Assembly: GCF_013389665.1 (NCBI RefSeq)
Contig: NZ_CP058316.1
Location: 124,001 to 188,000 of the forward strand
DNA from: Microbacterium oleivorans
GTDB lineage: Bacteria > Actinomycetota > Actinomycetes > Actinomycetales > Microbacteriaceae
Length of the DNA stretch: 64,000 nt
Direction: 5' to 3'
The position numbers were made by a program, and so were the translations under genes. This document shows, piece after piece, positions 1-7,703 of the stretch. The notes below the pieces were generated by a model, which saw only the letters and a program-made list of their open reading frames with translations, was not told the DNA's origin and ran no database searches. How positions within the stretch are numbered: the first letter of the stretch is position 1; each line of letters opens with the position of its first letter.

Positions 1-294
1 ATACGCTCGCCGGAAGAGGTACCCGACCTCGAGGACCTCGTCGTCGTCGATGCGCTGGCGGGTGATGCCGCACTGGCCGATCATCCCGGATCCGGCGAGG
101 TCGACGGCCCACAGACCGAACCCGTCGTCGTCGTAGCGACGCAGGTTCCGCGCGAGCCACTGCGCGCTCTCGTCGTCATCGAACGCGCCCTCGTACGCGG
201 TCATGGCGATCGGATCGCTGAGGATCGCGCGCAGCGGCTCGAGATCGTCCGCGGTCATCGGCCGGAGCACGAGCCGCTCGGTGCGGGCGATCAC
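1..294 (-). CDS. GNAT-family N-acetyltransferase, partial (runs off the left edge)
   Basis: The first 98 codons of an acetyl-CoA-dependent N-acetyltransferase of the RimJ/RimL type. The translation starts VIARTERLVLRPMTADDLEP, the usual opening of this family, and continues through a W-A-V-D strand and an IGQCG strand to E-V-G-Y. The C-terminal half with the acetyl-CoA loop lies outside the window. The GTG start overlaps the stop of the upstream gene in a GTGA junction, so the two are translationally coupled. The substrate cannot be told; small antibiotics, amino acids or ribosomal proteins are all known for the family. Confidence 0.8.
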   Translation of the reverse strand, partial: MIARTERLVLRPMTADDLEPLRAILSDPIAMTAYEGAFDDDESAQWLARNLRRYDDDGFGLWAVDLAGSGMIGQCGITRQRIDDDEVLEVGYLFRRAY

Positions 295-983
295 GACGAC
301 GAGCCCGAGCGTGCGGCGACCGGGTGGCGCTCTTCCTGCACATCGATGCCGAGCGCCGTCGCGAGGGCGCGAGCGTGGGCCTCGACCTGCCGCTCCGACA
401 TGGTCGCCTCTCGAAGCGCCCGCACGTCCGTGAAGGCGAGGACGTCGAGCCCGCGGAGGTCGAGGTCGGTCGAGCGCATCTCGCGCGTGTCGAACTCGTC
501 GACCGCTGTGTCCTCGAACCGAACGCGTTCGAGAACGGCCCCCGGGGCGTCGAGTGTCCCGATGCGGCACCCCGAGAAGGTGACGTCGCGCAGCGTCGAC
601 GCCGGAACCGACAGGTAGTCCACCCGCACTCCGCGCAGCAGCACCCCGTCCCAACGGCCGCGCGACAGGTCGAGAGTGCCGATCCGCCCTCCGGACAGGC
701 GCACCGATCGCCAGCTGCCGTCCCGGGCGACGATCTCCGCGGCGGCCGGATCATCGATGACGACGTCGGCCAGTACCGCCCCCGTCAGATCGAGGCGATC
801 GACGGATGCTGCGACGAGGCGGCTCTCGCTCAGCCGGGCATGAGCACCGTCGGCCGTCGCTTCGAGTCGGATCGACGCCTCGGTGAGCTCCGCGCGCCGC
901 GCCAACCTGCCGGCGACGAGATGGCGGGGGAGGTCGGGTTCGCTGCCGCGCGGGGGAGCGGGACGGAGTCGGGGGCGTGCCAT
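291..983 (-). CDS. pentapeptide-repeat-like protein
   Basis: A 230-residue protein. Its middle (about residues 45-190) shows the A(D/N)LXX-like periodicity of right-handed beta-helix proteins: LDLTGAVL, LDLSRGRWDGVLLRGV, LRDVTFSGCRIGTLDAPGAVL, DLDLRGLDVLAF. No signal peptide or membrane segment is seen, so it is probably cytoplasmic. ATG at 983 is chosen because a TACGCT box (990-995 on the other strand) lies exactly 6 nt upstream, the leaderless arrangement found throughout this window. It is coupled to the acetyltransferase by a 4-bp overlap. The function is unknown; some family members mimic DNA or bind gyrase, but nothing here shows that. Confidence 0.7.
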   Translation of the reverse strand: MARPRLRPAPPRGSEPDLPRHLVAGRLARRAELTEASIRLEATADGAHARLSESRLVAASVDRLDLTGAVLADVVIDDPAAAEIVARDGSWRSVRLSGGRIGTLDLSRGRWDGVLLRGVRVDYLSVPASTLRDVTFSGCRIGTLDAPGAVLERVRFEDTAVDEFDTREMRSTDLDLRGLDVLAFTDVRALREATMSERQVEAHARALATALGIDVQEERHPVAARSGSSS

Positions 984-1004
984 GCCTTCAGCGTAGGCCG
1001 ACGG

Positions 1005-1010
1005 TATGAT
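1005..1010 (+). promoter_or_regulatory. candidate -10 box of the ileS leader
   Basis: TATGAT at 1005-1010, which would start transcription near 1017, just before the T-box stem I. No convincing -35 was found at the right distance. Confidence 0.45.
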
Positions 1011-1016
1011 GGGCAG

Positions 1017-1195
1017 ATCAGCACCGATCCGGCCATCACCGGGGAGCTCTCGGAAGAACGGCGGTCCACCGCCCGGTAGAACCGAGCGGGGCAGGCCCGT
1101 CACAGCCGCTGGGAGAGTGGCCCTCCGGGGCAAGCGGGGTGGTACCGCGGTCGAACGATCGTCCTCGCAGGAAGTCCGACCCTGCGAGAGATGCC
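1017..1195 (+). ncRNA. T-box leader of ileS (ultrashort stem I, probably translational)
   Basis: The conserved T-box sequence UGGUACCGCGG is at 1140-1150. Its UGGU can pair with the ACCA end of uncharged tRNA-Ile (discriminator A). A very short stem I is formed by CCGG 1029-1032 and CCGG 1039-1042, with the Ile codon ATC (1035-1037) in the loop. This matches the ultrashort stem I type known from actinobacterial ileS leaders. Near the start codon, CTCGCAGG (1164-1171) pairs with CCTGCGAG (1181-1188). This hairpin covers the purine-rich sequence just before the ATG at 1196, so it fits a Shine-Dalgarno sequester rather than a terminator. Inferred action: uncharged tRNA-Ile opens the hairpin and raises IleS synthesis. 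Confidence 0.9.
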
Positions 1196-4100
1196 ATGAC
1201 ATACCCCCGACCCTCTGCCTCCGGCCCCGCCGCCGACAGCGTCGTGCCCAGCCCGCGCTTTCCCGATGTCGAGCGCGACGTCCTCGCGTTCTGGGAGCAC
1301 GACGACACCTTCCGCGCATCGATCGAGCGCCGCGAGGGCGCGCCCGAGTGGGTGTTCTACGACGGTCCGCCCTTCGCGAACGGTCTGCCTCACTACGGCC
1401 ATCTGCTCACCGGCTACGCGAAGGACCTCTTCCCCCGCTTCCAGACGATGCGAGGCAAGAAGGTCGACCGCGTCTTCGGCTGGGACACCCACGGGCTGCC
1501 CGCCGAGCTCGAGGCGATGAAGCAGCTCGGGATCACCGAGAAGAGCGAGATCGAGCAGATGGGTATCGCCGCGTTCAACGCCAAGGCGCGGTCGTCGGTG
1601 CTCGAGTACACCCGTGAGTGGGAGGACTACGTCACCCGGCAGGCGCGCTGGGTGGACTTCGAGCGAGGCTACAAGACGCTCGACCCGTCCTTCATGGAGT
1701 CGGTGCTGTGGGCCTTCAAGGAACTGTGGGACAAGGACCTCGCCTACGAGGGCCACCGCGTCCTGCCCTACTGCTGGCGCGACGAGACGCCGCTGTCGAA
1801 CCACGAGCTGCGGATGGACGACGACGTCTACAAGATGCGTCAGGACCCGTCGGTGACGGTCACCTTCCCGTTCGTGGGCGCCAAGGCGGAGTCGCTGGGA
1901 CTCACGGGCGTGCGCGCGCTGGCGTGGACGACCACGCCGTGGACGCTGCCGACCAACCTCGCCCTCGCGGTGGGTCCGGCGATCGACTACGTCGTGCTGC
2001 CGGGCGGACCGGCCGGAGCCGCCGACGTGCACGAGGACCGCGCCGAGGCGGACGCGCACCGGTACCTGCTGGCCGCGGACCTGCTGGCGGGCTACGCCAA
2101 GGATCTCGGGTACGCGTCGGCCGAGGAGGCGCGCGAGGCGGTCGAGCGGACCGTCGTGGGCGCCGACCTCGCGGACGTGCAGTACGACCGTCTGTTCGAC
2201 TACTACGCCGACACCGAGACATGGGGGACGGCGAGCGCGTGGCGCGTCCTCGTCGACGACTACGTGACCACGACCGACGGCACCGGCATCGTGCACCAGG
2301 CCCCGGCCTACGGTGAGGACGACCAGCGCGTGACCGCCGCCGCGGGCATCCCGCTCATCATGAGCCTCGACGACGGAGGTCGCTTCCTGCCGCAGGTCGC
2401 CGATGTCGCCGGCGAGCTCTGGATGGATGCGAACCGGCCGCTCATCCGTCTGCTTAAGGCCGAGGGTCGGCTGCTGCGCGAAGCCAGCTACGAGCACTCG
2501 TACCCGCACTGCTGGCGCTGTCGGAACCCTCTCATCTACAAAGCGGTGTCGAGCTGGTTCGTGCGGGTCACGGCCATCAAGGACCGTCTGCTCGAGCTGA
2601 ACGAGCAGATCACGTGGGCCCCGGAGAACGTCAAGCACGGGCAGTTCGGCAAGTGGCTCGAGGGCGCCCGCGACTGGTCGATCAGCCGCAACCGCTTCTG
2701 GGGCTCGCCGATTCCGGTCTGGAAGAGCGATGACCCCGAGTATCCGCGGGTCGACGTCTACGGCTCGCTGGCCGACATCGAGCGCGACTTCGGGCGTCTG
2801 CCGCGGAACGAGTCGGGCGCGGTCGACCTGCATCGGCCGTACATCGACGATCTCACCCGTCCGAACCCCGACGACCCGACGGGACGATCGACGATGCGGC
2901 GGATCGAGGACGTCTTCGACGTCTGGTTCGACTCCGGGTCGATGCCCTACGCCCAGGTGCACTACCCGTTCGAGAACCGCGGGTGGTTCGACGAGCACGC
3001 TCCGGCCGACTTCATCGTCGAGTACATCGGTCAGACGCGCGGCTGGTTCTACGTCATGCACGTGCTCTCGGGGGCGCTGTTCGACCGTCCGGCCTTCTCG
3101 GGAGTCGCCTGTCACGGCATCGTGCTGGGCAGCGACGGTCAGAAGATGTCGAAGTCCTTGCGCAACTACCCCGACGTGTCGGAGGTGTTCGACCGCGACG
3201 GGTCCGACGCGATGCGCTGGTTCCTCATGAGCTCGTCGGTGCTGCGCGGGGGCAACCTCGTCGTGACGGAGGAGGGGATCCGAGCGGGCGTGCGCGAGTT
3301 CCTGCTTCCGCTGTGGAACACGTGGTACTTCTTCGCGACGTACGCCAACGCCGCGGGGGGCCCGGCGGGTTCCGGCTATCAGGCGCGATGGCGCACCGAT
3401 TCGGCGAACGTCCTCGACCGCCACATCCTCGCCCTCACCGGTGACCTCGTGCGCGAGGTCGCGACGGACCTCGAGGCCCTCGACTCGACGATGGCCGCGG
3501 CCAAGCTGCGCGATTTCGGCGAGGCTCTGACCAACTGGTACATCCGCCGCTCGCGCGACCGGTTCTGGGAGGGCGTGCGTCCGGGGGACGAGACCTCCAC
3601 CGAGGCCTTCGACACCCTGTACACCGTGCTGGAGACGCTGACGCGCGTCGCTGCGCCGTTGCTCCCGCTCGTGAGCGAACGCATCTGGCAGGGCCTGACC
3701 GGGGGGCGCAGCGTGCACCTGGAGGACTGGCCGGACGCCGGCGCGTTCGCCCCCGCGAGGGACATCCGTTCGGCCATGGACGCCGTGCGCGAGGTCTCCT
3801 CGGTGACCAACGCGCTGCGCAAGAAGGAGGGCAAGCGGGTGCGTCTGCCGCTGCCGGGATTGACGGTCGCGGTGGCCGGCGCCGCGGAACTCGCCCAGTT
3901 CGAGGACATCCTGCGCGACGAGCTCAACGTCAAGCAGGTCGCGGCGCTCGAGCTCGCCGACGACCTGGCAGCCTCCTACGGCATCAGCCGGCGACTCTCG
4001 GTCAACGCCCGGGCGGCGGGCCCGCGTCTGGGCAAGCGGGTGCAGCAGGTCATCGCCGGCGCCCGCGCGGGTGTCTGGTCCGAGGAGGACGGCGTCGTCG

Positions 4101-4564
4101 TCGTCGACGGGGTGCCGCTCGAGCCGGGCGAGTACGATCTGACGCTCGAAGCGGGCGGCGTCGCCGAGGGCACGGCGATCGCCCTGCTCTCGGGCGGCGG
4201 CTTCGTGCTGCTCGACACCACCACCACTTCGCAGCTGGAAGCGGAGGGACTCGCGCGCGATGTCGTCCGCGCGGTGCAGGACACGCGAAAGGCCGCCGGG
4301 TTCGAGGTGAGCGACCGCATCCGTCTCGACCTCGAGTTCGCGGATGCCGGTGACGCCGCGGCCGTGGCCGAGGCCTTCGAAGTCGCGGACGTCGCGGGCG
4401 AGACCCTCGCCGTGGCGTACTCCATCGCTGGCCCCGACGGCGAGCTGCTGTCGCAGTGGCGCGAGGTCGGCGCGGTCGAGCACAGCGCGCGTGTCGCGGC
4501 GGGGACGTACGCCAACGCCGGAGACTTCGCCGTCCACGTCGGCAGAGCAGGAGAGAACGCATGA
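1196..4564 (+). CDS. ileS: isoleucine--tRNA ligase
   Basis: Charges tRNA-Ile with isoleucine in the cytoplasm. The protein has 1122 residues, the long form of class I IleS. The ATP-binding HIGH motif appears as HYGH near residue 65 ([12 protein letters not shown]), and the KMSKS loop is exact near residue 650 ([14 protein letters not shown]). [11 protein letters not shown] marks the editing domain. The C-terminal region carries the anticodon-binding helix bundle and an extra domain typical of the long type. ATG at 1196 directly follows the sequester hairpin of the T-box, which supports it over an in-frame ATG at 1139 inside the RNA element. The stop overlaps folC by ATGA. The long type is often less sensitive to mupirocin; that is family knowledge and was not tested here. 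Confidence 0.97.
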   Translation: MTYPRPSASGPAADSVVPSPRFPDVERDVLAFWEHDDTFRASIERREGAPEWVFYDGPPFANGLPHYGHLLTGYAKDLFPRFQTMRGKKVDRVFGWDTHGLPAELEAMKQLGITEKSEIEQMGIAAFNAKARSSVLEYTREWEDYVTRQARWVDFERGYKTLDPSFMESVLWAFKELWDKDLAYEGHRVLPYCWRDETPLSNHELRMDDDVYKMRQDPSVTVTFPFVGAKAESLGLTGVRALAWTTTPWTLPTNLALAVGPAIDYVVLPGGPAGAADVHEDRAEADAHRYLLAADLLAGYAKDLGYASAEEAREAVERTVVGADLADVQYDRLFDYYADTETWGTASAWRVLVDDYVTTTDGTGIVHQAPAYGEDDQRVTAAAGIPLIMSLDDGGRFLPQVADVAGELWMDANRPLIRLLKAEGRLLREASYEHSYPHCWRCRNPLIYKAVSSWFVRVTAIKDRLLELNEQITWAPENVKHGQFGKWLEGARDWSISRNRFWGSPIPVWKSDDPEYPRVDVYGSLADIERDFGRLPRNESGAVDLHRPYIDDLTRPNPDDPTGRSTMRRIEDVFDVWFDSGSMPYAQVHYPFENRGWFDEHAPADFIVEYIGQTRGWFYVMHVLSGALFDRPAFSGVACHGIVLGSDGQKMSKSLRNYPDVSEVFDRDGSDAMRWFLMSSSVLRGGNLVVTEEGIRAGVREFLLPLWNTWYFFATYANAAGGPAGSGYQARWRTDSANVLDRHILALTGDLVREVATDLEALDSTMAAAKLRDFGEALTNWYIRRSRDRFWEGVRPGDETSTEAFDTLYTVLETLTRVAAPLLPLVSERIWQGLTGGRSVHLEDWPDAGAFAPARDIRSAMDAVREVSSVTNALRKKEGKRVRLPLPGLTVAVAGAAELAQFEDILRDELNVKQVAALELADDLAASYGISRRLSVNARAAGPRLGKRVQQVIAGARAGVWSEEDGVVVVDGVPLEPGEYDLTLEAGGVAEGTAIALLSGGGFVLLDTTTTSQLEAEGLARDVVRAVQDTRKAAGFEVSDRIRLDLEFADAGDAAAVAEAFEVADVAGETLAVAYSIAGPDGELLSQWREVGAVEHSARVAAGTYANAGDFAVHVGRAGENA

Positions 4565-5913
4565 CCGATCAGGCACGCGCGGACGCCGTCTACGCCGCAC
4601 TGCTCCAGCGCCAGGGCGAGCAATGGGTGCAGCCGCGCGTCGAGCGCACGCGGCGCGTCCTGGAACTGTTGGACGACCCGCAGCGCACGTACCGTGTCGT
4701 CCACGTGACCGGCACCAACGGCAAGACCTCGACGAGCCGCATGATCGAAAGCCTGGTCCGCGCGCACGGGCTGCGGACGGGGTTGTTCACCAGTCCGCAT
4801 CTCGAGCGCTTCACCGAGCGCATCATGGTGGACGGCGAGCCGATCGCCGATGCCGCCGTGGCCGACGCCTGGGAGGAGATCGAGCCCTTCGTCGACCTCG
4901 TCGACGCCGAGCTGGATGCCGCAGGCGACGCGCCGCTGACGTACTTCGAGTTGCTGACGGTGCTCGCCTTCGTCGCGTTCGCCGACGCCCCCGTCGATGT
5001 CGCCGTCGTCGAGGTGGGTATGGGCGGCGCCTGGGATTCCACCAACACCGCCGACGGGGACGTCGCCGTCATCGGACCCGTCGCCCTCGACCATGCCGAC
5101 CGCCTCGGCGCGACGGTCGCCGAGATCGCCGAGGTCAAGGCGGGGATCATCAAGCCCGGAGCCTCCGTGGTCTCGGCGGCGCAGACCCCCGAGGCGGCCG
5201 CCGCGATCCGTGCCCGCGCGGCCGAGGTCTCAGCGACGGTGGGCTTCTCGGGCGTCGACTTCGGCCTGACGGCGCACAACCTCGCCGTCGGCGGGCAGCA
5301 GGTGAGCGTGCGGGGCCGCGCGGGGGAGTACCCCGAGCTGTATCTTCCCCTCTACGGCTCTCACCAGGCCGAGAACGCCGCGCTCGCGGTGGCGGCGGTG
5401 GAGGCGCTGATCGGAGCCGACGACCAGGGACTCCACCCCGAGGTCGTCGCCGACGGGCTGGGTGCGGTGACCTCGCCGGGGCGCCTGCAGCTGCTCGGGG
5501 TCTCCCCGACCGTGCTCGTCGACAGTGCTCACAACCCGCACGGCGCCCACGCTCTCGCCGGCGCGCTTCGGGAGTCGTTCGACTTCGACGAATGGGGCGT
5601 CGTCCTGGGCGTGCTGGGCGACAAGGACGCCGACGGGATCGTCGCCGCCCTCGCGCCGGTCGCCGCCCACGTGTTCGCGACCGCGCCCGACTCCGAGCGC
5701 GCGTCCGAGCCCGTGCTCGTCGCCGACCTCGCGGAGGAGCGCGGTGTCGCGGTCACCGAGCACCGCGACCTCATCGAAGCCGCGGAGGCCGCGCGGGAGT
5801 GGGCCTCCGCTGCCGATCGCCGGGCCGTCGTGATCGCCGGGTCGGTCGTGCTGGCCGGCGAGGCCATCGCGCTGGCGAACGCGGAGGACTGGAAGTCGGG
5901 ATGGCGGTCGTGA
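4561..5913 (+). CDS. folC: bifunctional folylpolyglutamate/dihydrofolate synthase
   Basis: Adds glutamate to dihydropteroate and to folates, using ATP. The product has 450 residues, normal for FolC. The P-loop TGTNGKTS is near residues 50-57, followed by [11 protein letters not shown], the folate/omega region. The Mur-ligase-like motifs [12 protein letters not shown] and HNPHGA (ADP-binding, C-terminal domain) are present. The start is coupled to ileS by ATGA, with AGGAGAG at 4549-4555 as ribosome binding site. It is followed by DUF4233 and ndk in a tight operon. pabB at 31.9 kb supplies another folate precursor. Confidence 0.95.
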   Translation: MTDQARADAVYAALLQRQGEQWVQPRVERTRRVLELLDDPQRTYRVVHVTGTNGKTSTSRMIESLVRAHGLRTGLFTSPHLERFTERIMVDGEPIADAAVADAWEEIEPFVDLVDAELDAAGDAPLTYFELLTVLAFVAFADAPVDVAVVEVGMGGAWDSTNTADGDVAVIGPVALDHADRLGATVAEIAEVKAGIIKPGASVVSAAQTPEAAAAIRARAAEVSATVGFSGVDFGLTAHNLAVGGQQVSVRGRAGEYPELYLPLYGSHQAENAALAVAAVEALIGADDQGLHPEVVADGLGAVTSPGRLQLLGVSPTVLVDSAHNPHGAHALAGALRESFDFDEWGVVLGVLGDKDADGIVAALAPVAAHVFATAPDSERASEPVLVADLAEERGVAVTEHRDLIEAAEAAREWASAADRRAVVIAGSVVLAGEAIALANAEDWKSGWRS

Positions 5914-6302
5914 GCGCGCCCCGTCCCCGTCGGCGCCGCGGCGCCGCGGAATCCCTCGGTTCGGTGGTCCTCGGGTTCGAGTCGATCGTGGTGTTCCTGG
6001 GCGGCCTCACGGTCTACGGTCTGGACGCGTTGCCGGCATCCGTCCCGTCGTGGTGGGGCGTCGTGCTCGGGTCGCTGCTGGCTCTCGTGATGATCCTGAC
6101 CGCCGGGGCGCTGCGACACCGGTGGGGCATCGCGCTGGGGTGGGCGCTGCAGGCGATCCTCGCCCTGGGGGTGTTCCTCGTGCCGGCACTCGGCATCGTG
6201 GCCGTCGTTTTCGGCGCGATGTACGCGTATGCGACGATCAAGGGGGCTGCCCTCGACCGGCGCAACGCCGCCCTGGCAGCCGACGAATCGAACGGAGACT
6301 GA
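5901..6302 (+). CDS. DUF4233 membrane protein
   Basis: 133 residues with about four predicted membrane helices: VVLGFESIVVFLGGLTVYGL, WWGVVLGSLLALVMILTAGAL, WGIALGWALQAILALGVFLVPALGIVAVVFGAMYAYA. The FES motif at the first helix and the location between folC and ndk are the hallmark of the actinobacterial DUF4233 family. Its function is unknown. Two starts are possible: ATG 5901, or GTG 5910 forming a GTGA junction with the folC stop. The 5901 start gives an arginine-rich N-terminus before the first helix. Confidence 0.8.
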   Translation: MAVVSAPRPRRRRGAAESLGSVVLGFESIVVFLGGLTVYGLDALPASVPSWWGVVLGSLLALVMILTAGALRHRWGIALGWALQAILALGVFLVPALGIVAVVFGAMYAYATIKGAALDRRNAALAADESNGD

Positions 6303-6303
6303 C

Positions 6304-6720
6304 ATGCCCACCGAAGAGACCCTCGTCCTCGTCAAGCCCGACGGCGTGGCCCGCGGCCTCACCGGCGCGATCCTGGCCCGCATCGAGGCAAAGGGATACG
6401 CGCTCGTCGACATCCGCCTCGTCGAGCCCGATCGCGAACGGCTCGAGAAGCACTACGCCGAGCACGCCGGGAAGCCGTTCTACGAGCCGCTGCTGGAGTT
6501 CATGCAGAGTGGCCCGTCGGTGGCTATCCGCCTGGCCGGGAACCGTGTGATCGAAGGCTTCCGGTCGCTGGCCGGCACCACCGACCCGACGACTGCGGCC
6601 CCGGGAACCGTCCGCGGCGACTTCGGGCGCGACTGGGGTCTCGCCGTCCAGCAGAACCTCGTCCACGGGTCCGACAGCCCCGAGTCCGCTGCGCGCGAGC
6701 TCGGCATCTGGTTCGGCTGA
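6304..6720 (+). CDS. ndk: nucleoside-diphosphate kinase
   Basis: Transfers the gamma phosphate from ATP to nucleoside diphosphates through a phosphohistidine. 138 residues, standard length. It opens with TLVLVKPDGVARGL and ends with the active-site segment NLVHGSDSPESA, whose histidine is near residue 120, followed by ELGIWF. It starts one base after the DUF4233 stop and is the last gene of the ileS-folC operon. The inverted repeat after it may end transcription. Confidence 0.96.
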   Translation: MPTEETLVLVKPDGVARGLTGAILARIEAKGYALVDIRLVEPDRERLEKHYAEHAGKPFYEPLLEFMQSGPSVAIRLAGNRVIEGFRSLAGTTDPTTAAPGTVRGDFGRDWGLAVQQNLVHGSDSPESAARELGIWFG

Positions 6721-6733
6721 GGCTCGTCGCCTA

Positions 6734-6812
6734 CAGCCCGCGGCTCATTCCGCTGCCGGAGTCATCCCGCCGACGCGGGCCGGCTCCCTGGGAGCGAAGG
6801 AACCGCGGGCTG
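6734..6812. repeat. 10-bp inverted repeat between ndk and the VKOR-family gene
   Basis: CAGCCCGCGG (6734-6743) and CCGCGGGCTG (6803-6812) are exact reverse complements with 59 bp between them, in the gap between convergent genes. It has no T tract. It may be a weak shared terminator structure or chance in G+C-rich DNA. Confidence 0.5.
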
Positions 6813-6827
6813 CGGTGCTCGCGCGGA

Positions 6828-7427
6828 TCAGAGGTAGCCGATCCAATCCAGTCGCACCTGCGCCACCACGGCGATCGCCACGTAGCTCAGCACGGCGAGG
6901 AGCGGGACCCAACCGGTGAGGGTCGCGGCCACCGCGCGGGCACGCCGGGGGAGCGGAACGACGCCCGACCTCAGCAGGTGCAGGGTGACGAGGTAGAAGG
7001 TGGGGATGGTGACGAACCATGTCACCATGCACCACGGGCAGAGGGTGCCGAGCACGAAGATGCTCTGCGAGATGAGCCACACCACGAACCCGAACGCGAA
7101 CGCGATCCCCGCCCAGAACAGCACCCAGAACCACCTGGCGAACCGCGCGCCCGCGAGGATCGCGGCCCCGACGACGATCGGCGCCACCCACCCGGTCAGG
7201 CCGAGCAGCGGATTGGGGAAGCCGAACACCGCGCCCTGGGCCGAGGTGAGGTTGGCCCCGCACTGGACCACCAGGTTGAAATCGCAGGATGCCGTGGCCG
7301 TGCCGTCTTCGAGCAGGTGCAGCCGTTCGGTGGTCAGCGCGAACGCGGCCACCCATCCGATGACCCCCGCGATCATGAGCCAGACGGCGAGAGCGACGGG
7401 GCGGGCGTGGCTGCGGGGAGTGGGCAT
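6828..7427 (-). CDS. vitamin K epoxide reductase family membrane protein
   Basis: Bacterial VKOR homologues recycle DsbA-like oxidoreductases in the membrane and so drive disulfide formation outside the cytoplasm. The product has 199 residues and about five membrane helices. Both cysteine pairs of the family are visible: the redox CPWC centre (C130, C133, in TLCPWCMV) and the loop pair C48 and C56. No DsbA partner lies in the window. GATAAT (7435-7440, opposite strand) is 7 nt before the ATG at 7427, so the transcript may be nearly leaderless. Confidence 0.88.
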   Translation of the reverse strand: MPTPRSHARPVALAVWLMIAGVIGWVAAFALTTERLHLLEDGTATASCDFNLVVQCGANLTSAQGAVFGFPNPLLGLTGWVAPIVVGAAILAGARFARWFWVLFWAGIAFAFGFVVWLISQSIFVLGTLCPWCMVTWFVTIPTFYLVTLHLLRSGVVPLPRRARAVAATLTGWVPLLAVLSYVAIAVVAQVRLDWIGYL

Positions 7428-7499
7428 GGCCGCGATTATCCCACCGGTGCCGATGCCTCCGCCGTGAGCGTCGGGGCACCGCGTCCCACATCGGGCCGC

Positions 7500-7703
7500 G
7501 GGTAGTGCGATACTGGTGGTCGACGCCCGTGAGCAGCCGCGCTGCGACAGGGCATCACGAGAGACTTCGGGCAATGGCTGCCCACGCAGGCCGAGCCGAG
7601 AGCCGGCTGCACACCGAGTGAGTTCGCGGCTCGTCCTTCCGGGAGCGACGCCGCCAGAGATGTTCCGGGTGGCGCGCGGTGCCGCCCGAAGAGGAGTAAG
7701 CCA
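7500..7703 (+). promoter_or_regulatory. promoter and long 5' leader of rne
   Basis: About 275 bp separate the VKOR gene from rne. GATACT at 7509-7514 is a candidate -10, giving a leader of about 180 nt with many short G+C-rich inverted segments. RNase E genes are often self-regulated through their 5' leader, but no specific element was recognised here. The leader ends with GAGGAG (7691-7696). Confidence 0.4.

Noticed and set aside
1100..4600. Very long open frame antisense to ileS (about 1100 codons), with similar ones opposite leuS, leuA and rne
   Set aside because: Shadow frames caused by G/C-ending codons. The translations are Arg/Gly/Asp-rich without family motifs, and the opposite strand encodes certain enzymes.
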